This document shows positions 1 through 10,546 of a stretch of DNA of 64,000 nt, piece by piece. How positions within the stretch are numbered: the first letter of the stretch is position 1; each line of letters opens with the position of its first letter. This DNA comes from Prorocentrum cordatum. Taxonomy: Eukaryota; Sar; Dinophyceae; Prorocentrales; Prorocentraceae. The position numbers and the translations under genes were made by a program. The notes under the pieces are model-generated. The model saw only the letters and a list, made by a program, of their open reading frames with translations, searched no databases and was not told where the DNA came from. The stretch lies in assembly GCA_963575745.1 (NCBI GenBank), contig CAUYUJ010014188.1, positions 62,001 to 126,000 of the forward strand, written 5' to 3'.

Positions 1-499
1 AGACCCAGGGCCGTTGGGGAGGCGCTAGACATCACAACATGCCGCCGCTTTGGCCTTTGATTTTCGCAAAGATTGAAATGACTCCCCCCCGGTCCCCCCC
101 TCGAGCATGTACCTCCTCCTGTATTGTTTGCGCCCCAATCACTTCGAGGGCAACCGCATGCTGGGCAACGCACCCACAGGCCTCGGAACAAATTAGCGAA
201 CACCCATGCCACATTCATCCGTCAACGCCTCCTCTTCCCCCCAATGTTCAGAATTGGCGGTGGGTCCGACGAGATGCACTTCGACCGCAGTGCCCCCCGC
301 GCGTGCCAACATTGACTTTGGGGGGGAAGCGGGCGTTCAGTAATTGTTTCCCGATACCGTCTCATCGTCTTATTGACCCCGTCATCTGCGAGTTGGCCGG
401 GCTATTCTGCGGGTGAGGATTTCTCCGGGACCATTATGAAATGTATGTGTATATATATATATGTATATATGTGTATATATATGTATATATATATATATG

Positions 500-545
<46 letters not shown>

Positions 546-775
546 CGCATGCAGGTATAGGTTTGTGTATATGTATGTATGTATGTATGTATGTATATAT
601 ATATATATATGTATATGTATGTGTACATGTATATGTATATGTATAGGTATATGTAAATGTATATGAAAAAACATACGTTCATGCATTTATTTGTGGACAT
701 ATATATATATGTATATTTACATTTGTTTATATGCACATAAAGCTGTGCATTTTTATATGTACGTGTATATATATG

Positions 776-806
<31 letters not shown>

Positions 807-832
807 AAACACACACACACACACATATCCCC
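1..832. repeat. 0.9-kb satellite, monomer 1 (partial)
   Basis: The window opens inside a tandemly repeated unit. Positions 9-440 carry the conserved core seen again at about 8058, 8952, 9883, 10777 and 11692 (GGCCGTTGGGGAGGCGCTAG, then a GC-rich stretch ending near TTCTGCGGGTGAGGAT). A TA/TG-rich spacer follows at 441-780, then an AG/AC run at 776-828. Open frames across the core recur in all copies because the DNA is nearly identical, so I do not call them genes. Confidence 0.85.
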
Positions 833-1371
833 CCTTTTCCAATGTTCTTGCGCCCGAGTCGTCCCGCGCCAAATTTTCACGCATTACTCGTATCACTCGT
901 CCGATCACACTACACGTTTCCTATCTTACTCGTATCACTCGTAGAAAGAAAGTAACATTATTGAGATATTTTTTTCTTACGAGTGAAACGAATAATATTC
1001 ATTGGGATGACTCCTCCCCCGTCCTCCCCTCGAGCATTTCCCAATGCACCTCTTTCCGTATGTTTGCGCCCCAGTCAATTCGAGGGCAACCGCGTGCCGG
1101 GCAACGCACCCACAGGCCTCGAAACAAATTAACGAACACTCATGCCACATTCATCCGTCAACGCCTCCTCCTCCCGCCAATGTTCAGGGTTGGCGGTGGG
1201 TCCGACGAAATGCACTTCGACCGCAAGGCCCCCCGCGCGTGCCAACATTGAGTTGTTTTTGGGGGGGCGTCAGAAATGGTTCCCCGCGGCCGTCTTATCG
1301 TCTTCTTTCATACCCCGTCATTTGCGAGTTGGCCGAGCTATTCTGCGGGCGAGGATTTCTGCGAGACCATG

Positions 1372-1406
<35 letters not shown>

Positions 1407-1520
1407 TATATGCGTGTGACAATATATACATATATACATATACACATACATATACATACATATATATGTAGATATACATATATATATGTATATATATATG
1501 TATATGTGTATATATATATA
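833..1520. repeat. 0.9-kb satellite, monomer 2, deleted and split
   Basis: This monomer starts at the CCTTTTCCAATGTTCT landmark. Compared with monomers 3-7 it lacks about 110 bp after the start of the right palindrome arm: the arm at 972-998 jumps into the core near 1001. The spacer (1368-1520) is (TA)n-rich, and the YR retrotransposon is inserted in it. The spacer resumes at 7584. Confidence 0.8.
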
Positions 1521-1669
1521 GCTACTACCACTTCCCAGATGCCAGGACGATGTATTTCTTATGGGGGCGAGCGCGGGAAGGCGAGGCCACGGCAACCGGG
1601 GGCTACACAAAGAGAGCTGATCCAGGCGAACGCCGCGCACCTGCATGGATACTTTCAAGAGCCACCTGA
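1521..1669 (-). repeat. Split direct repeat B2 (3' end of YR element)
   Basis: Copy of B1 at the outer 3' end of the element. It abuts the TATATATA tract that ends at 1520. Confidence 0.85.
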
Positions 1670-1711
1670 GACACTGTGCAATCGAGAGAGGGCAAGGGAG
1701 GAGAGGGAGGG

Positions 1712-1786
1712 GAGGCTAGAGCGAGATGGCCACAGATGTCCACCGAGTGCGGCAACTTTGCCGTGGGACGCAGCATACACTTGTTA
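1712..1786 (-). repeat. Split direct repeat A2
   Basis: Copy of A1 placed between B1 and B2. The B1-A2-B2 block is the 3' terminal structure of Ngaro/PAT-type elements. Confidence 0.85.
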
Positions 1787-1795
1787 GGAGGATCA

Positions 1796-1942
1796 GCTAT
1801 TGCCACTTCCCAGATGCCAGGACGATGTGAATCTTATGGGGGCGAGCGCGGGAGGGCGAGGCCACGGCAACCGGAGGCTATACAAAGAGAGCTGATCCCA
1901 GCGAACGCCGCACACCTGCAAGGATACTTTCAGGAGCCACCC
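1796..1942 (-). repeat. Split direct repeat B1
   Basis: About 147 bp matching 1521-1669 with roughly 90% identity; both contain CCACTTCCCAGATGCCAGGA and AGAGAGCTGATCC. It lies directly upstream of A2 on the minus strand, as expected for the inner 3' repeat. Confidence 0.85.
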
Positions 1943-2139
1943 GAATCCCGCAGAGCAGCCCTGGCCACGACAGGTGGCAGAAAAACGAACTAAGCACGTA
2001 TATGCCGTCAGAAGCCTTAAAATTTCACAACGCTTTGCACTGACAGCACCTGAGCACAGGGCAAGCTATATCATCTCGAGAGTTGCACTCATCATCCAAA
2101 CTTCCTTGAGAGCATTGGCAAAGTGTATGAAGGCGAGGG

Positions 2140-2810
2140 CAGCGGCGCGGGCAAACAGAGGCGAGTACGCAGCGGCCAACTCGGCGCGGCGGGCTGGTGC
2201 ATCCTTATCCCGACCCTGGAGGAAGAGGCGAGGCAGGCCGCTGGAGGAGCAGATGCCACCTTTGCCGGTGCACGGTTCACATAAGCTGGGGAATGCGCTT
2301 GCGTTCCAGCAGGCGACCGACGAGGGCTTCTGAAAAGGCGTGCCGAACTGGCGCACGTCCAACTTGAGGACAGAGCACGATGAATGAGAGAGCACATAGA
2401 CCATTCCAGGAGCAAGCCACAGAAGAGACCCACGAAGGTTTTGTAAGAAGACCGGGCAGCCGATCTGGATACAGAGCCAGATGAGCCGGCAGGAAAAGTG
2501 GGACGAGCGATTGCCCAGGCGGAGGCGGTGCGGGCGAGCTCCCCCCAGCCCCGGCTTGCCTATAGCACGCGGCCTCGAGCGCAACAGCCCCCTCAGCGCC
2601 TGCGACCAAGAAGCGCGGGGCGTGCCGAGCCACGGGCCCACGATGGCCTTGTTCAGCAGCCAGCCTCGCACAACTGACTCGAACATGGAACTGAGATGGC
2701 CCTCCTCGGCCCCCTGGGCGAAGTCCCCGCCCAGGCAGCCGTGGCCCACGGCGCGACATCGCTGGGAGATGAAACCGCATCCTGCGAGCAGCTCAAGGAA
2801 CAGGCAGCTC
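2140..2810 (-). pseudogene. Methyltransferase-like (Rossmann) domain at 3' end of YR element
   Basis: The minus frame reads CLFLELLAGCGFISQ (2760-2806), resembling the SAM-binding motif I of DNA cytosine methyltransferases (FxGxGG-like). It then reads VGPWLGTPRASWSQA (about 2600-2646), where a cytosine methyltransferase would have its catalytic PC; here the Cys is Arg. Later segments FLQNLRGSLLW, QFGTPFQKP and CTGKGGICSSSG match the order seen in methyltransferase-like domains of dinoflagellate retroelements. It lies downstream of the recombinase and upstream of repeat B1. Without the Cys it is unlikely to methylate DNA; a structural role or decay are alternatives. Confidence 0.5.
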
Positions 2811-2959
2811 CTCCACTCGTCTGCGGCCGCCCGGGCGCGACGATATCGCCGGCGCAGATGCCGCTTCGCGGCGTCCAACCACGCGGTCAGCGCCGGCACG
2901 CCCGCGCGGCGGCGAGGGCCCTGGGCCCTGCCGGCGGGCGGGGGCGGAGGGCTGCCGGC

Positions 2960-3440
2960 GCGGATGGCCAGCTCATGCGGGCCACCTCGGCAGCCTTCCG
3001 GAGGAGGCAGGTCTCCTCGCCGCACCGTCGCAGAGAGGCCAGGGGGGTCCAGCGGCCGCGCCGCGTGACGGGCCCCACGGCCCTCGCGCCCGACGGCCAG
3101 TCCCAGCTGGCCACCCACTGTTGGGGCGAGTACGAGTAGGGCTGCAGGTGCGACAGGCCTTGGGCGCGGCACGCATCCACGAAGAGCTGGGCAATCAACG
3201 AGGGCTGGGAGTCCCCGAGGGGGCCGTCCCGCGCCACGATCCTCAGCGCCTCCAGGGCGGGCGCGACGCGAGCCACTTGCCTGATGCCGTTCCTCACCGT
3301 CCTGCCCATGGGGCGGTCGGGGGCGATGCACTTCTGGCAGACGGTCGCCATGCGGGCGATCGCGGTGGCTGGCTTCCCGGACCCGCAGATCGTGAACGTC
3401 GGCCGTGTCAGCGTGGCCTTGCCCACCTCCACCGCCACCG
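2960..3440 (-). pseudogene. Tyrosine recombinase, C-terminal catalytic region
   Basis: Minus-strand translation shows GLSHLQPYS followed by TRRGRWTPLASLRRCGEE. In DIRS-type recombinases this region normally reads HPYSLRHxGAS, then RGRW with the nucleophilic tyrosine about ten residues on. Here the Arg-His box is disrupted after HLQPYS and a Cys (LRRC) occupies the tyrosine position. The upstream half of the recombinase is on the opposite strand at 4670-5210, so the enzyme is split by the inversion as well as mutated. Confidence 0.55.
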
Positions 3441-5225
3441 CCGCCGCCGGCTGCGCGGGCAACTTCTACATCCTCGGCCACGACCCGCCGTTGGCCACGC
3501 AGCGCCGGGATGACACGCCCGCCGTCCGGGGGGTTTGGGGCCTCACGGTCCATGAGGAGACGGGCGCCTCCACGGACGCCGTCCTGGTGGGGCTGGAGCT
3601 CAGACGGGGCCGCGGGCTGTCGGTCAAGCGTCGCAACCCGCGGCGGTTGCGCGCGGCGCTTGACACGGTGCTGCGCCGGGGTTGCTACCCAAGCAAGATG
3701 CTGGAGGTCCTGGTCGGCCATATCACCTGGGCCTGCCTGTCACGCCGGGATTTGTTGCGTGTGCTGAGCGCCGTGCACCCGTACCTCGCGGCCGGCCTTC
3801 CCACGACGTCCCGGATGTGGGGATCTGTGCGCGTGGAGCTCGGTCTGGTGGTTCTGGCTGGTCCGTGGCACGACATCGTCTGGGTGAGCGACGCCTCCGA
3901 GCTCGGAGTCGGCGTGGCCGCGCGGCCTGTGCAGCCAAGCGCAGCGGCGCAGCATGACCGCCAGTGCGAGCGTTGGCGGTGCCAGGTACATGGTGCCGAG
4001 AGGGCGCGTGAAAGAGTCCTCCAACCTCGCCCCCTGCCATCCTCCGCATCATGTTCAGCTTCGCTGCCTGCGGGACTGCGCGGCCTGGACATCGCGGGGC
4101 TCGAGTCCTTCATCAGGGTGTACTCTCGGGAGTTCCTGGAGGTCCCCCGGGAGTTCTTCGACGGGGCTGGCTGGTTTTCCTGTTATCGCCTCGAGGGTCG
4201 GCGTGCCCGACAACATCTTAGCCCTGGAGGGGGGCGCGTGCATCTTGGGTATCAAGCACATCTTGAGGTCTAGGGCTGATATAGGGAAATATATCTTATT
4301 GTTCGTCGACAAAATGCTGTTAGCCCTGGGGTGTTGCAAAGGAAGGGCTGCGTCTGTTCATCTCCGTCTACACTTCGTAATCTATATTGTATGGCCTTGT
4401 GTTCAAACTGTGCGATTCACATTCGCTGGATTTGCAGCGAGTTCAAGCCTGCCGACCCCCTGTCTCGTGGCCGTCTTTGCTGGTTCACAGGGCCCTACCG
4501 ACGCCGAACGACCGCCGCGTCGTGTGCGCCGGGGCCTGAGCCCGATGCCGGGACCTGCGGCCGCTCGGCGCCAGGCGGGCCGCCAGCGCCGGGCCGCGGC
4601 TGCCCGCCAAGTGGCGGCGGCGCGGGGGTCCTCCGGCTGCCTGTCGGTGCTGGGGCGGACGGCGGTCAGGGCGGTCTCGGACCGCTTCTACCAAGTTTAC
4701 CTCCTGGCCTTCCTCCAGTTCTGCCTCGTGATGACGACCGACTGGGCGAGCGAGGCCGACATGGACCTGTCCCTGACCACGCACCTGTACTCCACGTACT
4801 CCGAGGGTCGCGCCCCGAACGAGGGCTCGGGCCCTCGGGCTGCGCTTGCACACTGCACGCCGACGCTGTTCCAAGGGGCCGCGCGGGCTCTGCCGCGGGC
4901 GATCCGCTGCCGGGCGGGCGGGCGCCGTCGGGCGCCGACCAGGATGCGCTGGCCGCTGCCGCGCGGGGCTGCCTGCGCCCTCGCGGGGGCGAGGGCGGCG
5001 CGGGGCCAGCCGCGCATCTGCCTGTTCGTCAGGGCGTTGTTCGTGGCCTACCTCCGCCCGCAGGGGGCGCTCTGGCTGGCGGGGCGGCACCTTGCGCCGC
5101 CGTTGGCCCACTCGGGCCAAGCCCCGACCCCGCGGGGGCGGCTGCTGCACGACTCGGACCTCCAGTTGCCCGAGAAGACCAACCTGAGGGGCGTGGGCGC
5201 GCTCCTGGGCGGCCAAGGAGGACGG
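3441..5225 (+). pseudogene. Inverted segment: RT C-terminus, RNase H, YR N-terminus
   Basis: Plus-strand frames encode the middle of the element. Near 3450 is NFYILGHD, the context of RT motif C, with the usual YADN degraded to CAGN. The thumb region LEVLVGHITWACLSRRDLL is at 3700-3760. RNase H follows as VSDASELGVGVA (3881-3918), ILALEGGACILGIKHIL (about 4213-4263), LLFVDK (about 4300) and HIRWICSEFKPADPLSRGR (about 4418-4475), in alternating frames. The N-terminal core of a tyrosine recombinase is at 4670-5100, with YQVYLLAFLQF and YLRPQGALWLAG, the latter carrying the first catalytic Arg. Orientation is opposite to the gag, RT-start, YR-end and methyltransferase parts on either side, so this is read as an internal inversion. 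Confidence 0.6.
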
Positions 5226-5980
5226 CAGCATCGGCAAAGCGAAGTAGTCCTCAAGGCCCGACATGGGCCGGAGGCGGCAGAAGGCATTGTCGAGGTCGCC
5301 GCTTGCCACGTAAAGCGGCTGGCCGCCCGACTCCACCGAAGACGCAGCAGCCGCCGTTGGCGTACCTCGTGTCGAACACGCTGCGAAGTCTTCCAGACTT
5401 CTTCCTCGCGGAAAATACTCATGCGCTTGTCAGTGGGGACACACTTGCCATGCAAAACTGGGCCCCGCGCCAACCGAGGGCCAACAGAGAGTCCCCGAGG
5501 ACAAGCATGCCGAGCTCCCTGCAGCGCCTCGCCAGGCGCCTCGAGCAAATTACGCCGCCAATCCCGTGCCCAGTCGGCGTCTTCCTGAGGGAGGCAGCCC
5601 AGAAGGTCGGTAGGGCTGGCACCCACCTCAAGCCAAGAGACCAGCTCCTTGGAGCACGGGACCCGGGCTCCGCCGTCGTAAGAGTCGACCGCGGAGCCAC
5701 TGAGAAGCTCGCGGAGGGCTTCATCACAAAAACCTGGCTCGCTCGGCGTCGCGCGCATGCCCAGGTAGCAGTCCCCCAAAAGCTTCAAGCTGGTCTGCTG
5801 TCCCAGGTTGTCGGGCGCCGACGGAGCATCGCCAGAGTGGCCGTGCAAGCGGTTGAGCGCATCCACGCCACGGTCAGCCCATTGCCACAGCACACCATAG
5901 CGGCGGAACCGCTGGCGGACGGCGCGGCAGGGGCGGCGGCCAGCAGCGCGAACAGCACGTCGGGCCACGTGAGGCAAAGG
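5225..5980 (-). pseudogene. RT, N-terminal part (fingers to motif A)
   Basis: The minus strand carries the start of the reverse transcriptase, in more than one frame. Near 5250-5340 is RT motif A, seen as YVASGDLDNAF followed by YFALPML. The aspartate of GDL is the expected metal-binding residue. The domain stops near 5225, just after motif A. The rest of RT lies on the opposite strand at 3441-3790, and the motif B region expected between them is missing. Upstream, segments such as GFCDEALRELLSGSAVDSY look like the finger region of DIRS-type RTs. The frame changes mean it cannot yield a full polymerase. Confidence 0.55.
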
Positions 5981-5999
5981 AAAAAGATCCCGATGACGA

Positions 6000-7444
6000 T
6001 GGTCACCAGTGGCGGCGAACTCGCCGCAAAAAACGGGCCTGGTGCTCGAGCTTCGCCGCAGCAGGTGGCCCTACGTCCCGCTGCGCGCTCTCCTTCACCC
6101 CCTTCGACTTGTCCTTGTCCTTGCGCCCTTGCCGCCCTCCTTGTCCTCGTTTTTCGGGACGAGGGTAAACGGGCGCTCCCCCTTCACCTGAAGCCTCTCC
6201 TTTGCCGCGGCGTACTCCTTGGACAACTCGCCGCTGACGTGGGCCAGCAGCTGGGGGCGCGCGCACACGCCGCCACGGTTCGACGCCGCGCCGTAGAAGA
6301 GATGCGAGCCCAGAGACTCGTCGGCCGACAGGGCGAACCGCCCGCGTCACCTTTCCTCCTGGAACGGGATGCCGCAGCAGATCATCTCCGCCGACGTAAT
6401 GTCCGGGTCGTTCAACTGATCGTAGCATACCATCTGCTCCACGTAGGCGCGGCACCGTTCACGCTCTGCCAAGCCCCCGTCAGAGAGGGGGAGGTGGACC
6501 TCTGACCTCCACTTGTCAAGGCGCCCGAAGGGCGACAAGCCGTTGTCCTTCCTGAACTGGCAGACCCACCGCGTCGCACGGGGGCCGGAGAACGGCCACG
6601 CAGGCCACTGCGGGCACACCATGCGGGCTCCGACGACGCCGAAGCCCACGCCCATGGAGCCGAGGGTGTAGTACACCACCGCCTGCCCGCTCGGGTCGGC
6701 GGGGCCCCCGGGCGCCACGGCGGCCGCGGCCGCCCCAAGCGGCGGCGCTGCGAGCGCCAGCGCGGGCACGGGCGCTGGGGCTGGCGCCGGCGGGCCGCCC
6801 GGCGGCGCCGCCGCAGCGGGCGAGGGCGGCAGGGGCGCTCCGGGCGCGGCCGCGGGCCCGCGGAGGGCCGCGACCAGCCCGAACGCGCACGCCGCAGGAG
6901 CGGCGGCGGGGCCCACGAGGGGGGGCGCAGGCCCGACGGGCGCACCGGCGGCCGGCACCCTCAGCACTCGCCCAGCTGCATTGGCCACGACCGGCCCAGG
7001 GGGAGCGGGGATGCCCAAGCGACCGGCCGTGGCGGCTGCGGCAATCAGGATCGTCGTCGGCGTCGGCATGCTGCGGAACCTGTGGCAGCGAGCCCAGGGA
7101 GCACACCGCATCGTCTCGCCGGCGGAACCCCCAGGGAAAATGTCCCGCCTCAGCACGCCCATCGGGGCCACGTACTTCTCCTCGTACTCGTCGACGTCCC
7201 ACGGATGTATGCTCGCCACGCCTGGCCGCCCAGGCGGCACCAGAACCATGAGGAGCTCGTGGATCAGGGCGGCGCCGCCTCCTACACTGTACTGCCCGCC
7301 GACGAAGTACCCAGGCTGGACGCCAGAGGCCGCCACAGAGGCGCGCCGGCCAGTGCAGCTGCAGCGCGCAGGTGCACACGGGACAACGCGGCGCCCCTTG
7401 CTGGCCGCGGGGAGCGCCAGACGAGTGCTCAGCCCACTGCCCAC
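6000..7444 (-). pseudogene. Gag-like ORF of the YR retrotransposon
   Basis: The frame is open from 7444 to 6347 (365 aa). A long Ala/Pro/Gly-rich stretch occupies residues ~130-245. A more conserved-looking block follows, with RWVCQFRKDNGLSPFG and KWRSEVHLPLSDGG, then YVEQMVCYDQLNDPDITSAE. I recognise this block as the gag-like region that precedes RT in dinoflagellate DIRS-type elements. Coding similarity seems to continue in another frame to about 6000, ending in a Lys/Arg-rich segment, so at least one frameshift lies near 6347. An alternative start at 7571 would lie inside repeat A1. The function (RNP or particle protein) is inferred from position only. Confidence 0.5.
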
Positions 7445-7507
7445 CTATGGGACCAGCGCGCCAGCCGCCGCGCAGGCGGCGGTGAGGATGCGGGCGGAGT
7501 TCGCTCG

Positions 7508-7581
7508 AGGCTAGAGCGAGATGGCCACAAATGTCCACCAAGTGTGGCAACTTCGCCGTGGGACGCAGCATACACGTGTTA
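7508..7581 (-). repeat. Split direct repeat A1 (5' end of YR element)
   Basis: These 74 bp match 1712-1786 with about five or six mismatches; the shared core includes GAGGCTAGAGCGAGATGG and GGGACGCAGCATACAC. This copy is the outer 5' end of the minus-strand element, next to the (TA)n spacer that starts at 7584. Confidence 0.85.
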
Positions 7582-7583
7582 AA

Positions 7584-7812
7584 ATGAGCCTATAATATAT
7601 ATATATATATAATACAAAATACATAAATACATATATGCATGTATATATATATGTATATATATGTGTATATGTTTATGTATACACATATATATAGGTGTAT
7701 ATGTATATGTGTATATGTATATGTTCATGCATGTATATGTAGATAGGGATACATAAGTATGCTTAAAATCGCATATATATGTATATACAGAGACACACAC
7801 ACACATATATCT
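7584..7812. repeat. TA/TG-rich spacer of satellite monomer 2, continued
   Basis: Low-complexity TATATA/TGTATA sequence ending in an ACACAC run at 7794-7806. It resembles the spacers at 8490-8700 and 9380-9625. It is the right half of the spacer interrupted by the YR element. Confidence 0.7.
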
Positions 7813-8703
7813 CCCCTTTTCCAATGTTCTGGCGCCCGGGTCGTCCCGCGCCAAATCTGTCACGTATTATTCGTATCACTCGTCCCATCACACTTCATTT
7901 TTCTTATGTTACTCGTACCACTCGGAGAAAGAAAATAATATGATTGAAATATTTTCTTTTTCTTACGAGTGACCCGAGTAATATGCGAAACATAAGGAGT
8001 AATGGGACGAGTGGTACGAGCATAATGAAAAACAAATGCGCGAAACGCCTCCGGGGGGGACCCGGGGCCGTTGGGGAGGCGCTAGACATAACCACATGAT
8101 GCCGCTTTGTATTTGATGTTCGTAGTGATTGAGATGACTCCTCCCCGGTCCTCCCCTCGAGCAGTTCCCCGTGTACCTCTTCCTGTACTTTTGCGCCCCA
8201 ATCAATTCGAGGGCAACCGCGTGTCGGGCAACGCACCCACAGGCCTCGAAACAAATTAGCGAACACTCATGCCACATTCATCCGTCAACGCCCCCTCCCC
8301 CCCCCAATGTTCAGAGTTGGCGGTGGGTCCGACGAAATGCACTTCGACCGCAATGCCCCCCGCGCGTGCCAACATTGAGTTTGGGGGGGAGGGGGGGTGC
8401 TTCCCTTTACCGTTCCATCTTCTAGTTTACCCCGTCATTTGCGAGTTGGCCGAGCCATTCTGCGGGTGAGGGTTTCTTCGAGCCCATTATGATATGTATA
8501 TATTGAGATATATGTGCATATATGTAGAAATATATCCACATGTCGGTATATGATTGTATATATGTAAATGTTTATGTGTACGTATCTGAGTATGCATATG
8601 TACATGTCCATGCATGTATATGTTCATGTGTAGAGATCTGACTGTTTACACCTATATATATATACACAATGTTATACGAACATAGAAAGAGAAACACATA
8701 TCT
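7813..8703. repeat. 0.9-kb satellite, monomer 3
   Basis: 891 bp from one CTTTTCCAATGTTCT landmark to the next. The order is landmark and GTCGTCCCGCGCC, palindrome (about 7862-8035), GC-rich core from about 8055 to 8480, TA/TG spacer to 8700. Confidence 0.9.
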
Positions 8704-9399
8704 CCTCTTTTCCAATGTTCTGGCGCCCGAGTCGTCCCGCGCCAAAGTTTTCACGTAGTTCACGTATCAATCGTCCCATCACACTTCCTTTTTCCTAAAT
8801 TACTCGTATGACTCGTAGAACGAAAGTAACATGATTGAGCTTTTCTTTCTCTTAAGAGTGATCCGAGTAATATGCGAAACATAAGGAGTAATGGGACGAG
8901 TGATGCAAGCTGTACGTGAGAAAACAAATGCGCGAATCGCCTCCGGTGGGGGACCCGGGGCCGTTGGGGAGGCGCTAGACATAACCACCTTCTGCCGCTT
9001 TGTCTTTGATTTTCGTGACTCCTCCCCGGTCCTCCCCTCGAGCAGTTCCCCGTGTACCTCTTCCTGTACTTTTGCGCCCCAATCAATTCGAGGGCAACCG
9101 CGTGCCGGGCAACGCACCCACAGGCCTCGAAACAAATTAGCGAACACTCATGCCACATTCATCCGTCAACGCCTCCTCCCCCCCCCAATGTTCAGAATTG
9201 GCGGTGGGTCCGACGAGATGCACTTCGACCGCAGTGCCCCCCGCGCGTGCCAACATTGAATTTGTGGGGGAGGGGGGGGATTCAGTATTTTTTTCCCTCT
9301 ACCGTCTCATCTTCTAGTTTACCCCGTCATTTGCAAGTTGGCCGAGCTATTCTGCGGGTGAGGATTTCTGCGATACCATTATGATATGTGTGTATATAC

Positions 9400-9431
<32 letters not shown>

Positions 9432-9629
9432 TTATAAGTATATATAGTTGAGTTGTAAAGCTGGGCATACGTTTATATGTATATGTATATGTATATATGT
9501 AACTGTATATGTGTGTGTACCAGCTCCTGTATTTATCTGTATAGACGTAAAGATATACCAGTATTTGTACATATATACACATAATACATACACATATATA
9601 CAGATATATAGAGAGAGACACACAGATCT
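8704..9629. repeat. 0.9-kb satellite, monomer 4
   Basis: 926 bp with the same internal order as monomer 3. The palindrome is at about 8752-8925 and the spacer at 9385-9620. Confidence 0.9.
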
Positions 9630-10546
9630 CCCCGTTTCCAATGTTCTGGCGCCCGAGTCGTCCCGCGCCAAATTTGTCACGTATTACTCGTATCGCTCAT
9701 CCCATCGCACTTCATCTTTCCTATATTGCTCGTATCACTCGTAGGAAGAAAATGCGACTCTTGAACTATTTTCTTTTTCATACGAGTGATACGAGTAATA
9801 TGTGAAACATAAGGAGTAATGGGACGAGTGATACGAGCAATCCGTGAAAGATGAACAAATGCGCGAAACGCCTCCGGGGGGACCTGGGGCCGTTGGGGAG
9901 GCGCTAGACATAACGAACAACATGCAGCCGCTTCCGCCTTCGAATTTCGTAATGATTGAGATGACTCCTCCCCGGTACTCCCCTCGAGCATTTCCCCGTG
10001 TACCTCTTCCTGTACTTTTGCGCCCCAGTCAATTCGAGGGCAACCGCGTGCCAGGCAACGCACCCACAGGCCTCGGAACAAGTTAGCGAACACTCATGCC
10101 ACATTCATCCGTCAACGCCTCCTCCGCCCGCCATATGTTCAGAGTTGGCGGTGGGTCCGACGAGATGCACTTCGACCGCAGTGCCCCCCGCGCGTGCCAA
10201 CATTGAGTTTGTGGGGGAGGGGGAGGATTCAGTAATTGTTTCCCTCTACCGTCGCATTTTCTAGTTTACCCCGTCCTTTGCGAGTTGAACGAGTTATTCT
10301 GCGGGTGAGGATTTCTGCGAGACCATGTGTATATACATATATACATATATATGTTTTGTGTTTATATACGTATATATAGTAATATAGCTGGGTATATGTA
10401 TATGTGTATATGTATATATGAAATTGTATGTGTGAATACAAATGTTCATGTATTTATGTGTATATACGTGTATATATAACGGTATATGTACATATCTGTT
10501 CACATGATAAACACATATATGTATAAAGAGAGAGACACACATATTA
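9630..10546. repeat. 0.9-kb satellite, monomer 5
   Basis: 917 bp. The palindrome arms are 9678-9749 and 9774-9846, joined by about 24 bp. The core continues to about 10325 and the TA/TG spacer to 10540. Confidence 0.9.

Larger units (their letters stand above)
1521..7583 (-). mobile_element. YR (DIRS/Ngaro-like) retrotransposon with split direct repeats
   Basis: A 6.06-kb element lies in the TA-rich spacer of a satellite monomer. Read on the minus strand, its ends have the order A1 (7581-7508), internal region, B1 (1942-1796), A2 (1786-1712), B2 (1669-1521). A1 matches A2 and B1 matches B2. This arrangement is the split direct repeat known from Ngaro/PAT-type YR retrotransposons. Inside lie a gag-like ORF, RT, RNase H, a tyrosine recombinase and a methyltransferase-like domain. 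The central segment of about 3441-5225 is inverted relative to the rest. Several frame breaks and lost catalytic residues make this copy non-functional. Boundaries are inferred from the repeats and the flanking TA tracts. Confidence 0.75.

Noticed and set aside
1521-1794. Separate 274-bp non-autonomous element in tandem with the YR element
   Set aside because: The B1-A2-B2 order is fully explained as the element's own split direct repeats.
2066-3721. 551-aa minus ORF as a single protein
   Set aside because: Only its C-terminal part (2140-2810) carries methyltransferase-like motifs; the recombinase end nearby is in another frame and the N-terminal part is antisense to RT.
4331-6505. 724-aa plus-strand ORF
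   Set aside because: Past about 5225 it runs antisense to the RT and gag-like parts of the minus-strand element, and before that only short pieces match RNase H; the length reflects high GC.
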